A DNA stretch of 64,000 nucleotides from Pisaster brevispinus (taxonomy: Eukaryota; Echinodermata; Asteroidea; Forcipulatida; Asteriidae), in assembly GCA_023634235.1 (NCBI GenBank), contig JAMKCF010000001.1, positions 31,736,772 through 31,800,771 of the forward strand, written 5' to 3'. The notes beneath the pieces were generated by a model, which made no database searches, was not told the DNA's origin, and saw nothing but the letters and a program-made list of their open reading frames with translations. Both the position numbers and the translations under genes were made by a program. Shown here piece by piece: positions 44,871 to 56,434 of this stretch. Numbering within the stretch: position 1 is the stretch's first letter; every line of letters begins with the position of its first letter.

Positions 44871-45094
44871 CTTTACTACACAAGCACACGATGTCTAGTT
44901 TTCTCTTATAGGCTAGCAATGTTTTTAGTTTTTGCAATGTTTAATCATTGTACATCTTATTGACATCTACTGCTGTGGCACTATGAGTAATGCAGTTTTG
45001 AATATGCGTTTGTAGAAATCCGGCATAAATATATTCAAGTCTGCTGGAACAACGTTACAACAAACAACAATTTGTCCAAACAATCGTTTTTGTT

Positions 45095-45372
45095 CAACAG
45101 GCTGCCAGCAGCAATCCAATCTGCCAATACATTTGAAATTTTTAAATCTTATCTGAAAACTTACCTTTTTAAGAATAACTTTTCATAACTTATTTGTTGA
45201 TTGTAATGTTTTATATTTTTATATTGCTGTTTTTTCTGTAGTAACAATTGTTTCTTCTGTTTGTTTTTACAAAATTGTCTGTTTTTTTAATGGTTTTATT
45301 GTACAGCGCTTTGTGATGTCTGTGACATGGAAGGCGTTTTTTAAATAATAAATATTATTATTATTATTATTA
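45095..45372 (+). mobile_element. LINE 3' end with (ATT)n tail
   Basis: Encodes FNRLPAAIQSANTFEIFKSY then LKTYLFKNNFS and a stop. The 3' UTR contains ACAGCGCTTTGTGATG and AAGGCGTTTTTTAAATAATA and ends in (ATT)n. Confidence 0.85.
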
Positions 45373-45549
45373 AGTAAGATTTTAAACAATCTGACAGTGC
45401 ACTTTCATGTTCTTAATTCCGGTTCAATGCACTGGATGACGACCGACATGTGTTCGTCATCCCATGGCTGATAAAAATGCGTTTCTATATACGGAGTAAT
45501 TACGCGCAAATAATATGAAAAGCACGTAGCAATTCTGCACCCCTGCTGA

Positions 45550-45965
45550 CGATCAGGTCAGCGTATGTGATTGCCGGCTACGTGACACTAACTCTGGTCG
45601 TTAGCCCCTGCATAAATTAGTATTGTGTTTATATATTAAAATACTTTTTGCGGCCATTTTGTTTCCGCTTCCATGCAAACCACTCACACTGAGGCTGGAC
45701 GCAAGACTATGGGCATACCCCCAAAAGCTACACGATAACTTTACCTCTGGTTGTCAGCCCTAGCGGCTTATTGTCTTAAAATACGGGCGGTTGCGGCCAT
45801 TTTGTTTTTGAGTTCCACCCAATGTAAGCATCCACACAAAGGCTGGACGCAACATCAGTTTTACTCTTACAGTCACACGACAACCTTAAATCTCGTCGTG
45901 AAGTTTGTATTCGTATTATTTTTACAGTATAGAATCTGCTGTGGCCATTTCTTCTGGCTTGCACG
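45550..45965. repeat. Tandem repeat of about 147 bp, under three copies
   Basis: TGCGGCCATTTTGTTT recurs at about 45,648 and 45,794 with a diverged third (TGTGGCCATTTCTTC) at about 45,940. Each is followed or flanked by AGGCTGGACGCAA and TTATATTAAAATAC/TCTTAAAATAC blocks. Confidence 0.7.
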
Positions 45966-46004
45966 AAAAATTCTGCAGACACACTGACCTCTTAGCGCAA
46001 GACC

Positions 46005-46195
46005 AGATCCCAACTTCATACAGCTGCTTGAAGTACAAAACGTAGCTAAGCACAACAAAACTATGCTAACCAGATTAAGCTTACCGGCTAAACTAACTTG
46101 TGACACATGTACAATTTGCGACTGGTACACTGCTCAGTTTCGCTAAGCTGAAAGTTGCCACCAATATTTTCTGGTTACGTACACCACCAAATTAT
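46005..46195. mobile_element. MITE family 1 copy
   Basis: Left end AACTTCATACAGCTGCTTGA. The interior has TAGCTAAGCACAACAAAACT and the GCGACTGGTACACTGCTCAG block shared by other copies. Confidence 0.6.
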
Positions 46196-46629
46196 GAGAA
46201 TATCATGGTAAGACGGAATATTAAGTCCTCTGAGCCGGAAAGACGAGCCGTACCCATTGTTTCTCGAGGTCTTGATGACTAACCTGCACTTTCCTGAAGC
46301 AGCTGTTGCCTCTGGGGCATCATCCCGGGCTGCCTTGAATCTTTATTTAAATATAGATGTCGTCATGGTGATTAGGGGGAAAAGTGTACTAAATATTTCA
46401 CCAACACAATGTCATTAAAATGCACCACGCGGTACTCCGAGGCAAAAAAAACCGAGAGACTGCTCTGCATCAAGATTTTTACTCGCCCTTTATTGGTGAT
46501 CCTGAATTTTTATGGCAGAAAAACACTTCTGATTAAGCTTCGAGAACACGTTTGATGTTTGTTTACTCTCTGACTCTCGTTATATCCACTAAGAACAATC
46601 AGTGGAGCGATATTTTCTTCTCAAGAGTT

Positions 46630-47400
46630 TGTGGCGAATCGTGGCCAAGCCCAGGTGATGCCCAGGTCATACCCAGCACAGATGTACGTAATCTCGGTGT
46701 GCTCTTTGACCAGTGCATGAACCTAGAGAAGCATGTCTCCCGTGTCTGCCAAACTTCCTATATACACTTTAGACGCATTGCTAAGATCAGATGTCTACTT
46801 TCTATGAAGGCTGCAGAGCAGCTCATCCATGCGTTTATCACTTCCAGACTTGACTTCTGTAATAGTCTACTTGCTGGCCTTCCGCAGAGCACACTGCAGC
46901 GTCTTCAATCTGTCCAGAACGCTGCAGCACGTCTCTTGACTGGAAACAAACTACATGACCACATCACTCCCATCCTCTATAATCTACATTGGCTTCCCAT
47001 CAAACAACGCATCCACTTCAAAATAATCATTCTCACTTTCAAGGCACTCCAAGGTTCAGCCCCACTCTACATTCAAAACCTGTTGACTCCCCGTATACTA
47101 CAAGACCAGGTCTAAGATTCACCAGCAACATGCTCCTTGTTCCCCGGTCTCGTTTAGCCAGCTACGGGGACAGGGGTTTTTCCAGCACAGCACCCAGGCT
47201 CTGGAATTCACTTACTGAAAACCTCAGGGAAATACACAACATCTCACTCTTTCAGCAGCAACTGAAGACACACCTGTTCGCACTTGCTTTTCCTACCACT
47301 TGAGATTTGCCTCCTTTCCATCTTGACCGGCGCCTTTGAATGGTTTTAATATCAGATTCAGTGCGCCTTTACAAATGCTGTGTAATTATTATTATTATTA
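46630..47400 (+). mobile_element. CR1/L2-like LINE, 5'-truncated, frameshifted
   Basis: Encodes DVRNLGVLFDQCMNLEKHV, AFITSRLDFCNSLLAGLPQS, LQSVQNAAARLLTGNKLHDH and LHWLPIKQRIHFKI, the distal part of a reverse transcriptase ORF2. A frameshift near 47,090-47,110 is followed by RLASYGDRGFSSTAPRLWNS and LKTHLFALAF. It ends in a 3' UTR with an (ATT)n tail at about 47,388-47,400. Too short and broken to be active. Confidence 0.92.
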
Positions 47401-47401
47401 A

Positions 47402-47760
47402 GTGGTATTGTGCGTTGGACTCAAGCTCTGGTGTCTCTGCAAAGTGTGGGTTCGAGTCCCGGTCTTGACACCTGTGTCCTTGAGCAAGATACTTATTACC
47501 ATTATTGCTTCGTCCTTTACATGGGACGTGAAGTCGTCTGTCCCGTGTTTGTATACTACACATAAAATAACCAAGCACACTTATCGTTGTGAAGGGATTT
47601 GCCCGTGTTTGCGATGGTTTGACCGATGTTTTATATTGATCGCATCATTTTGAAGCATTTTTTTAAACAAACCATTCTTTAAAAAGTATCAATAAGCTTT
47701 GAGACGCCCGTAGATAAGGCGCCATATAAGAAACGATTATTGTCATTAAATTATAATTAT
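47402..47760 (+). mobile_element. tRNA-derived SINE abutting a LINE tail
   Basis: Begins directly after the LINE (ATT)n tail. Box B region GTGGGTTCGAGTCCCGGTCT, then TGTGTCCTTGAGCAAGATAC, and a tail with AAGCTTTGAGACGCCCGTAG and AAGGCGCCATATAAGA. Box A is missing or decayed. Confidence 0.8.
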
Positions 47761-47897
47761 TGAAGCAACTGAAGCAATGCCACCGGTAGAGGGCCACGAT
47801 TTCCACGGCCGTACTGAACCGAAGGAAATGCCAACAGTATCACAGTGTTTGAGAGAGGAATCGTTTCCATCATAAAAAAATTGTCGCCAGGTTGCAA

Positions 47898-47915
47898 TGA
47901 CACCTCTAGGTGTCA
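47898..47915. promoter_or_regulatory. T-box-like palindrome
   Basis: TGACACCTCTAGGTGTCA is two inverted AGGTGTCA half-sites spaced by two bases, close to the known T-box palindrome built on AGGTGTGA. No promoter context was identified, so binding is speculative. Confidence 0.3.
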
Positions 47916-47970
47916 GGCCCGAGAAAGTGTAGATCGACACATTCTCGCAGCAGTTCAGGTGAATCTTCGT
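47904..47970 (-). CDS. Candidate internal exon, minus-strand gene
   Basis: Possible acceptor CAGCCATGCAG and donor CCTAGAG|GTGTCA, 22 codons plus one base, TKIHLNCCENVSIYTFSGLT then PR. Entry phase fits the exon ending at 51,487 and exit phase fits the segment at 40,505. The frame stays open past the donor to about 47,746, so the boundary is uncertain. Confidence 0.28.
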
Positions 47971-48308
47971 CTGCATGGCTGATAGCGTAGACGGAACGTA
48001 TGAGACGGGTTTTCACAAGTTTATGTGAAAGCCAAGAGGCCGTGCCTCGACCAGGTGCGACTGGGAAGAATGCAAAGTGAAATGGGTTATAACAGGGACA
48101 CCGAGCCGCATGGTGCATTTTGAAATTCGATTTTGCAGGAACTGACGATAATTTGAATAGTTGTTGTTGGTTGACGTGTTTGGCTCTGTGTACAGAAGTG
48201 TGGAGGTAGGTTACCTCGCGAAAACCACTCCTACGTCACCGATGGAGTCGTTAGTTTCAACCATAGCGCGAGTAAAAAACAGTCGATATTTTATTGTGTT
48301 ACACCCCA

Positions 48309-48535
48309 CACTGCAAAAAAGTGGGGTGTTAAAATTTACACAATGGGGTGTTGGCACTTAAAGACTGCAAAAAAAAGAATAATACTTTACAACATAGGGT
48401 TCGAAACACTGCTTCAAAAACAATTACGTTGGTGTTTTTTTAACACACTAAGATGTTAATTTGTATTCCCTTGTCGGTATCTACGGGTGACAACACCAAT
48501 GGTGTTAATTTTAACACCGACGTTTAGTTGCAGTG
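48309..48535. mobile_element. MITE family 4 copy
   Basis: CACTGCAAAAAAGTGGGGTG at the left, AATTTTAACACCGACG..TTGCAGTG at the right. Same family as 13,442-13,655. Confidence 0.82.
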
Positions 48536-48589
48536 CATACATCTAATTGTGCCAAGACGTTCAGGTACCAACAAGTTCCTGGTACATCG

Positions 48590-48945
48590 GTTGCTATGGG
48601 TATAGTAAATTGGTTGCTGTGATGGTACACTGGTTGCTACGGATATAGTACATTGGTTGCAACATGTATGTACGGATATATAGAATATTGGTTGCTATAC
48701 GCTATTAACCAGGTTTAGTATAATGGTTGCTACGGGTACAGTACATTGGTTGCTACAGGTATGTACGGATAATAGTACATTGGTTGATACACGCTATTAA
48801 ACAGGTTTAGTTCATTGGTTGCTACGGGTACAGTACATTGGTTGCTACAGGTATGTACATATATATACTGCATTGGTTACTACACGCTATTAAACAAGTT
48901 TAGTTCATTAGTTGCTACGGGTACAGTACATTGGTTGCTGCGGGT
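48590..48945. repeat. 92-bp minisatellite
   Basis: ATTGGTTGCTACGGGTA and CACGCTATTAAACAGGTTTA recur; the AGGTTTAGT phase is at about 48,711, 48,803 and 48,896, i.e. 92-93 bases apart. Confidence 0.85.
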
Positions 48946-49024
48946 ATGGTGAGCTGCACTCGGGCGGAATTCTAGTAAAACAATAAGACATGTCATGTGA
49001 TGCACTCTAAACCAATCACAAGGC

Positions 49025-49224
49025 AGTATCTTTGTTAGGGGTTCTATAAAACTGCCGAAGCACAAAAAGTAGCTATACGCAAAAACAAGTCCTTTCAAGA
49101 TTAAGGTTTAGCTAAAATTACCATGTCAATTGTACCATCTGCGACTGGTACCCTGGAAATTGCTAAGCACAAACATTGTTAAGCAGTATTTCTTGTTTCG
49201 GCAGCTCTATGAAATTGGCCCCGC
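49025..49224. mobile_element. MITE family 1 copy
   Basis: The interior has TGCGACTGGTACCCTGG and TTGCTAAGCACAAA; the right end is GGCAGCTCTATGAAATTGGC. Confidence 0.65.
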
Positions 49225-49523
49225 AGTTCTCAATTAACTCATAATTGGTGACAAGTTTCACAAATAAATCAAATCAACAACATTTCGATCAAGCCCTTTG
49301 AATCCTATTTTCTTAATGCAGACAAAAGGGCAAAGCACTATCACCCCAACACAGACATTTTTTTTTTTTACTAATAACAATATTATTTAACCTTTTCGGT
49401 CACGGACAAAAACATCTGAGGGGTCTGCTTCCGGCCGAAAGACAAAATTAATGAAGAAATTCACGTGACATGGAACAACCGCAGGCTGATTTTCACTTAT
49501 GAAAATCGTTTTTGTTTACTCAG

Positions 49524-49630
49524 GCTGGAGTGTGCGGAAAAAGACAGCTCAGCGTTGACGAAGCAGACTTCCCAATGAACATATACGACTGTTTTATACC
49601 AGCTCGGGTGTCTGACAAGAACCAACTAGG
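49524..49630 (+). CDS. Candidate plus-strand exon
   Basis: Strong-looking acceptor GTTTTTGTTTACTCAG and donor AACTAGG|GTGAGG, with one open frame of 35 codons plus two bases: AGVCGKRQLSVDEADFPMNI then YDCFIPARVSDKNQL. The other two plus frames have stops. Two cysteines and a GKR site are present, but no secreted-peptide family is recognised. Partner exons are uncertain (43,467 upstream, none downstream). Confidence 0.42.
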
Positions 49631-49999
49631 GTGAGGTGGTGGGGGTGTCTGAGGAACGTCACAACAGGGTCTGTATTAACTCTCAGGGAGAGTATATACC
49701 TTTGGTATTTATTTTCAAAAATAGTGACCACAAAACTTTGGTAAGAAGCACTGCAGCTGTTGATAGCCTAAGGTATGCCATTTTGAGAAACGATTCTCTT
49801 CTTAAGAAAGTGGTTTTTGAGAAACGGATTCGGAAACATTTCAATCTGAGAAACGTTTCTGCATGAAACGTTTCTGAGATTATGTATTCTAATTATGGGT
49901 TTTTCTTCCTGCGCGGACATAACCGCTCCAGGTTTCAGCAACTTCTCAAAAACGCTACCACTTGTGAAACTAAAATGTTGACAGATGAATTTTATTGTA

Positions 50000-50166
50000 T
50001 ATAGACCTTATTCATTGACGTCACCCAACCGCCATCTCAGAGGTAAAACGGTGACGAAACGCACAGATTTGTACGCGCGGCGCAAAGGATTGGCCAATGA
50101 ACAACCTTATTTGACCTTTAGGCGAGGGCGCCCTTGTGAAATGACGTCACGCGCATCAGGTCTATT
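50000..50166 (+). mobile_element. CRE-bearing MITE (family 5), full length
   Basis: Inverted ends ATAGACCTTATTCATTGACG and AATGACGTCACGCGCATCAG then GTCTAT. It carries palindromic CREs at 50,016-50,023 and 50,142-50,149. The reverse complement matches 9,444-9,553. Confidence 0.75.
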
Positions 50167-50738
50167 ATCTACATTTTATAACATGCAAACGGTTCCGAAA
50201 TCCAGGTTTGCGTTGCCTTTAACAAGTATTTGGGACAGTTTGACAGCGGGGGATTGAACGATGCTTAACTGACAATGAAATGTGCAAGCTGACTGTGGTG
50301 ACGTAGCCACGGTTTACCTAGCCCCGGTACTGAGCTTGACGCATGACCGTTTTAGAAAGTCAACCGCTCGTGGTGCATCCTGCAGAATTATTCAACCCAG
50401 ATCTGTCGGGCAACCACGACACCTTGCTAATTTGTGAAACGCATTAATGTCTGCACAAAAACCGGGACTCGACGACGCAATGGATGTATTTTGCATCGGT
50501 GCTAATATAACGAAGCAGGCCTACCCCCCAGAAAGTGTTCGATGTGGTTCATGTCGTTTTACCACACACGGCTGGCGCCTTAAAACTTGCGACTGCATTC
50601 GCCAAACTTAATCTCATACACTAATGGCATTGAACCAGGAGGTGCGCTGCCCTTCCCCCAAAATGAGATAGAAAATGTACAAAGGTTCGATACATTAAAC
50701 AGCCACCTCCAAATTATGTCTCACTGCCCCGCCTACCC

Positions 50739-50752
50739 CCCCCCCCCCCCCA
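50739..50752. repeat. Poly-C run
   Basis: About 14 consecutive cytosines. The interval 50,167-51,130 otherwise shows no gene. Confidence 0.85.
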
Positions 50753-51129
50753 TGAACGCGTTCTGGAAATGCCACAGAAGAGCTGTATAAAATCGATCAC
50801 TGACATGATGATACTGTTGTAGTTATGTTGTTATGTTATGTAGTTAAGTTAAATGTCAATTGCCCTATTTAAAAAATAAAGGACTTTTTTTGGGGTGGGG
50901 GTGCTGCCTGGAGCCTTGCTTGGTTGCTAAACATTATTCACAATATTTGTAATGAAGCACGTCGAGTCACAACTGCTGAAGCAGGTCATCGTCACTAATA
51001 GTCAGATGGTGATTTTTGACTTTATTGTCGTACTTTCAGCGTTTTTAGAAACTAATTAATTCACTTTTTTATTTTTTTAATTATTATTAAAAAAAAAGTT
51101 TCTATGTTGATGCATGCGGGGTACAACGA

Positions 51130-51300
51130 TATAAGTTTAAAGTGCATCAAGGGTATGGAACGATCTCCCCTATTAACTCCGTACAGTACACTTGACTCCT
51201 TTCAGATCTTCAAAAGCCAGCTTTAAGACTCATCTCTTCGAATCTACTTAAACATTTACTCCATTGCACTTGTCAACTCCACTTGAAATTCTGTGAACAC
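51130..51300 (+). mobile_element. LINE 3' end remnant
   Basis: WNDLPY, a stop, then LRTVHLTPFRSSKASFKTHL and FEST before a stop. A decayed CR1/L2-type ORF2 C-terminus. Confidence 0.6.
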
Positions 51301-51486
51301 TTTTGTCTTAACGATTCCTTCACTGTGCTAGAACGATGGCGCTCTGCTGCCTAAGGATTGATTCAAGTTCTGCAACTTCATTTTCTATTTAATTAGACAT
51401 TCAATACTATTAAGTAGATGGTAGGCATCACTCCCTCCTCTCCACACCTCACCCAAACCTGCCACCTCCCACAAAATGTGACTTAC

Positions 51487-51645
51487 TCTGTTGTCGATTC
51501 GTCTGGTGAATCTTTCCCATCGGGCTCGTACCGGCGTGCCGTCATTTCGGGAAGGCAATTCATCGACCAGCCATCCAGGTTGGCTCCATGTCCCCATGTC
51601 TGGCGAAGGTAGCGGGTCATCAAGAGGGGTGTAAGAGACACAAAT
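51487..51645 (-). CDS. Candidate exon of an unrecognised minus-strand gene
   Basis: Acceptor ATCTTGACTAG and a perfect donor AACAGA|GTAAGT bound 53 open codons in phase 0: ICVSYTPLDDPLPSPDMGTW, SQPGWLVDELPSRNDGTPVR and ARWERFTRRIDNR. The Trp/Pro/Arg-rich wording is protein-like; short proteins of ciliary microtubules often look like this, but that is only an impression. The family is not recognised. Confidence 0.5.
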
Positions 51646-54488
51646 CTAGTCAAGATGGACTTTCTGAAGAGAAGGTAACTGCTGGCTCCACCAAATGGAT
51701 CCATCTTGGGGCGGTACCAGTCACCCTTGTCAGCTAGTTTTACCCATCGGTAGGGTAGTACAAGTTAACAACCCGTATGCTAATTAGCTCATCCAGCACG
51801 CCCGAACCGGACCACATCAACCGAGGGGAGCTGGACACGCTAGACTGTAAAATGGTGATTAGTAGCAGCTATCTTGTTTGACCTCAACGGTGTTTAACCC
51901 ATAGATTCACAGGCTGAATGGTCCTATGAATTACCCTTTAAATCCCGTGTCCGGGCACGGCTTGCCTTCGAAAGACACTTTTTCAAGGCATTTAAATACC
52001 AGTCAGTAGACGTTTTTTTTCTCTCTCTCTCTCGGCTCACTAATCAATCTGAAAAGCTTTGCAACACCAAACCCTCGTTATGCGTAAACTTTGAAAGCCT
52101 TTTAAAAACACGAGGCCACGGGACTCTGAGCGTTTTTTTTTTTTAACCAAGCCACTCTGTTCACAATCCATGCCACTCTTGTTATTAATTTGTCTGAGAG
52201 TAACAACAATGGGAAGTGAGGAGTTGTTTATAGGAGAGAGCGTCAGATTCCGTTTACAGCAAAAACACCCCCGAAGGACCCAGAAAAAAAAGTAGAGCGG
52301 ATGAAAAATGGGGCATCAACAAACTAAAAAAACTTTAAGCTGAAAATCGGTTTCTACTCAATTTTTTTTTGACGTTAAATTTGTGCAGATGTTATCCTTT
52401 TATAGTTACCTGATAATAGTTTTGATTTGATTTGATTCGATTCGATTTGGAGGTTATTAGCACAAAAACAAACAGCAAGAAACATTGCACAATGCAGATG
52501 AAACTAAGTTATTAAGCTACGAGGCCAAATCAGTTAATTGTCATCTCATTTTTTTTATAGCTATTGTCTTTACGAGTCTGTTTACGTTTTAACTTGTTTA
52601 CGTTAAGTTAATTCGTAACACGGTTCCTTTGTTATAATATGTCGTGCTTACTTTTGTTATGGAAGTAAAACTTTATGATTTGGGACTTAGAGAAGAAGTC
52701 CAGAGTGGATATATAGAAAAAAAGAAACAACTTATAATTTAACAGCTCTTGTTATACGTTTTATGTAATTGATAATCTTGAAGCTGTATACAGCTTAGAA
52801 AAAAAAAATTCGTTGAAGAACCTCCGAGATTACTGTAGCGTATTTCAACTTCACAGTTCCACGTAACTGGGAAAACTTCAAAATAAAACCGAAACTGTGA
52901 TCTCTCGCTTTCTAACTGAACCGTGATCATTGAATTTTGATTTACTTTTATTTATTGTTTTATTATTTTGATTATATTATTAATAATATATATAAAAATA
53001 TATATTACAAAATGTTTGCAAAGTGTGTAAACTGAAAACTAGAACATACTATTTCAAAAGAACAATGACATATACTTCCCCCTGTTCTTAAAAGCCACAT
53101 GTTTCCGTGAAAATACTATCTTATAAATCAAGTTAAATAATTAATGCACAAACTTAAAAAATATATATATACTTCAATAAATAAATTCAATGAAATTTTC
53201 AGTTTATACGCACAACAAGCCTTTACAGGCATGATATTCGGTGCGTAAAAAAATAGGTAGGAATCATCGAGTACAACGGATGACCTACGTGTACACAAAT
53301 GGTAAAGGCTTTAATAGTCATTTCAGGCTGTCCCATTACCCCTGATTTGTCCAACAAGGGGAACAAAAACAGAAATCAGAATAAAGTAGAATGCCCATAG
53401 CCTTTCATGTCAAACTGTCCAATCATTCCACGACAGATCGGCACACATTGATCCATGATAAGTGAGCTAAATACTGGGTCATCGCTCCTTCACCCCGTTC
53501 TTTGAAAGATCAAGACGTGAAACCTTGTACGTCTTTTCCCGTTTGTCAAGAGCGCCGTTCAAAAAAATAAATAAATCGCCGCTGGCCTGTGCGAGACACC
53601 GTACCCGCAGCCTGCCAAAACAAACAACGGAGAACAAATCAATATCCGTAAATACTGATGTTTTGTTGACGACGTCAGCAGCTGACAGGGTCTAAACCCA
53701 CTCCTTTTCAAGTTTTTATATTATAGAAGGGTTGTGAAAAGAAGAATTTACGCTAAAGTTGCTAGCTGATTGCCCAATGAGAATGATAGCCATCGGTTAT
53801 GCTCTTTTTTACTTAAATGTTGGTTTAAAAAATTGTACAAAAAGATCTGACCTTCTTCCCGGATTTTCAGTGAAATTCGATGAACTTATCACTCCCCATA
53901 ACTGACAAAAGTAGGAATGTATACTCTAGTAACAACAATAGACGCAAAGATATTTTGTTTAATACCGAGGCTGGATAAGCAACAGACTGAAGCCTTTTTG
54001 CTATACGAGAATCGCCATTCATGATTGCTATTGCAAACGGGGAACACGACCACAAGCTGGTCGCCTGATCAACTGTGCTTTATAGAATAGTTCCGGCTCA
54101 TCGAAAGTGCATGACCAGCAATACTGCTGGCCCATTATGGATCAAAACTGGCATATAAATCCACCGTCTTCACTCGCTTCAAGTACCTGCCCGTGGTTTG
54201 AATAACTGAAGGATAACCTGTTGAATATTTGGCCTCCACCTAAAATAGCTGTAGGGGCTGCTGAGAACTCGCCATTTCTGGGTGCGTTTTTTGGCGACCC
54301 CGACCAGAAGCAAATTTATGACGTAAACTCACTAATCTAAACAATTTCCGAGAGCTACACGAAAACGGGTCGGTAACCAGACACAGTTCATGACGTGGGT
54401 ATCTCTTGAAAGTAATGTTATCAAACTATATACAAGCTTTATTTCTAAGTAGTAGATTTTAGTCTTTACGATTCTTTAAAGTGTTATT
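51646..54488. other. No gene recognised
   Basis: AT-rich sequence with CT runs near 52,020, TATATA-rich patches at about 52,975-53,010 and 53,160, and no convincing exon. Confidence 0.4.
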
Positions 54489-54638
54489 GAATGGGGGACT
54501 TTTGGGACGCTAGGTGGCAGCAGACTTACCAGGTAAAATCCATTGTTCGCGGTCATGTGCGCATGCCCGGAACTACACAAACAATATAAATTTACCTGAT
54601 AAGTCTGCTGCCACCTCGCTTTCCAAAGTCTCCCATTG
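54489..54638. mobile_element. MITE family 2 (CTCF-like ends)
   Basis: A 150-base element: GGGACGCTAGGTGGCAGCAG then ACTTACCAGGTAAA at the left, TTTACCTGATAAGTCTGCTG then CCACCT at the right, bounded by AATGGG / CCCATT. Same size and layout as 12,397-12,547. Confidence 0.85.
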
Positions 54639-56434
54639 GTAAATATTTCAAGGTTTTTCACTTGTAGACAGTTAGTTCTGACTAATCAAAAGGAACAATC
54701 AGCGGATCGGGTACCAGTTAGGTAAAGGTCCCCAGTTTAAAAAACCCCAATGGCCGTTGCCCAATTGTTAAGTGCAAACAAAAGACGGACATTAAAAAGT
54801 CCCATATTGCAAAGTGTTCACACACACACACACACAACCTTACGGATCGGGTTTGTAGGGTCCTGCTATTGTTGTTCTATTATTCACTTTTCTAAAGAAT
54901 TCTCTTGTGGGGTCCAGGTTGAACACATACTTCTCTTGTTCCATTGTTGAAAATACCCCACAAGGGCGCCCCTTGTGTGAGTTGCCACCCTGAAGTGTTC
55001 GGCCTGGGACTATATGCATTGCCTCTGCCGTAAAAAGAATTATGAGCAAAGATTATTACTTCACTCAAAGTTAGGTATCAAGTTATCACAATCATGTAGA
55101 CGTTCTTCAAGACGTCTGGGGTCGCAGCTGTTGTTAGAAGTACTTGTCTACTTGAGGGTTGATCACAATGCAATCTTGAAGACATTACGGAAGGAGCCCG
55201 GACATTAAGAGGCTCGACTAATTCAATCATGGGGTGTAACGATGAACGATGATATCTCGATCCGGATCAAATTAATGTATGTCCTTGTATTTGATGACAT
55301 TCAGATTCTTGTCAGTTTCCACATCCGTAGATTAAGAACTCAGCTTTATATCTTGGCATTTAACTCCCTAGAGTTGTATCGCTTTATGAGCAGCAAGTTG
55401 AGTAATAGTGGAACTGTTATTTCAAATTTTGTGTTTTATTCGTGAATCTGTTAGCTCTTTTTATAGACAAAACTTGCAAAGATCCAGTGAAATTTCTTTG
55501 TCGTTGTTAAAGGGAACTTTGCATCTAGTTTTCCCTAACTTTAAAATTCTCAATGGAGCTCATGTCTTTCTATATGAAAGTCCTGTCTTAAATGACCAGC
55601 AAAACTTACTTCGTGAGAAGAAAGAAATAACGACCACAAAAACTTACTTCGTGAACCTCAGTCTTTATAAAGGCAATTTGTGTTTTAGTTTGGTGGGAAA
55701 AGAGTACACATTTCACCACCAGGCATCGTGTGTACACCTCGTAATAAATACAGAAGTGGGTTGTCACTTTAAAGCTCATCCGACGACTTGACTTGAGCGA
55801 GTAATCGATTGCACGATGTGGGTATAGGCTTAACCTACATATTAAAGCCCCAAGGCATTTGGCCATGACATTGTTCCCAAGGTGTCAGGCAATCAGGTTT
55901 TCCATTGCACATGTGCGTAATGGTTTTTTTTATGAATGGGTTTACAAATGTGTTTACAAAATGGGTTTAATTTCGTCTCGTACAACAATAAGCTTTAATT
56001 CATGAAGGCTAAAACATAAGTGTGTTTCTAGGGACAGGATATGTCCGTTGAATAATTTTAAAGACATGAGACTTAAATGCAAGAATAAATAAAGGAATTA
56101 GTGTTACAAACAGAGATGTTCTACGTCGCCCAATTGACACGTAGGTGAAAGGGAGATACACAAGAAAGAGAAGAAGAATCGGTGATGACTTCATTTTTTT
56201 CGTTTTATAAATTTAAATATTAAACTTGTTTTCCCAAAACTCTCACCACGACCGGATAAAGTCCCAATGCATTAAAACCACCTGCAATTATGTGTTTGTT
56301 AATTAGTTTGATCTCCGACCCGACAACAAAGGGAAGTGTACCTACAAGTTAATAAGCAGCCGAAATCTACTCCGCGGCAGAAGAATCAAGCAACACCTAG
56401 TTCCCAAAGAACAAATCTACACAGCTAGTAGATA
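54639..56434. other. No confirmed gene; a few exon-like ORFs
   Basis: Contains a CA run at 54,819-54,835. A minus-strand ORF near 54,840-55,040 ends at a GTAAGG donor and plus-strand ORFs lie at 55,014-55,208 and 55,408-55,791. None has enough support to call. Confidence 0.35.

Noticed and set aside
46552..47115. 187-codon ORF as a host gene
   Set aside because: Its motifs are those of a CR1/L2-type ORF2 and it is frameshifted and truncated.
54840..55040. Minus-strand exon with GTAAGG donor (contains EQEKYVFNLDPTREFFRK)
   Set aside because: A good donor, but its exit phase fits no nearby exon and the flanks look repetitive.
55408..55791. 127-codon plus-strand ORF
   Set aside because: AT-rich, includes a short internal direct repeat and no recognisable domain; within the size expected by chance in 64 kb.
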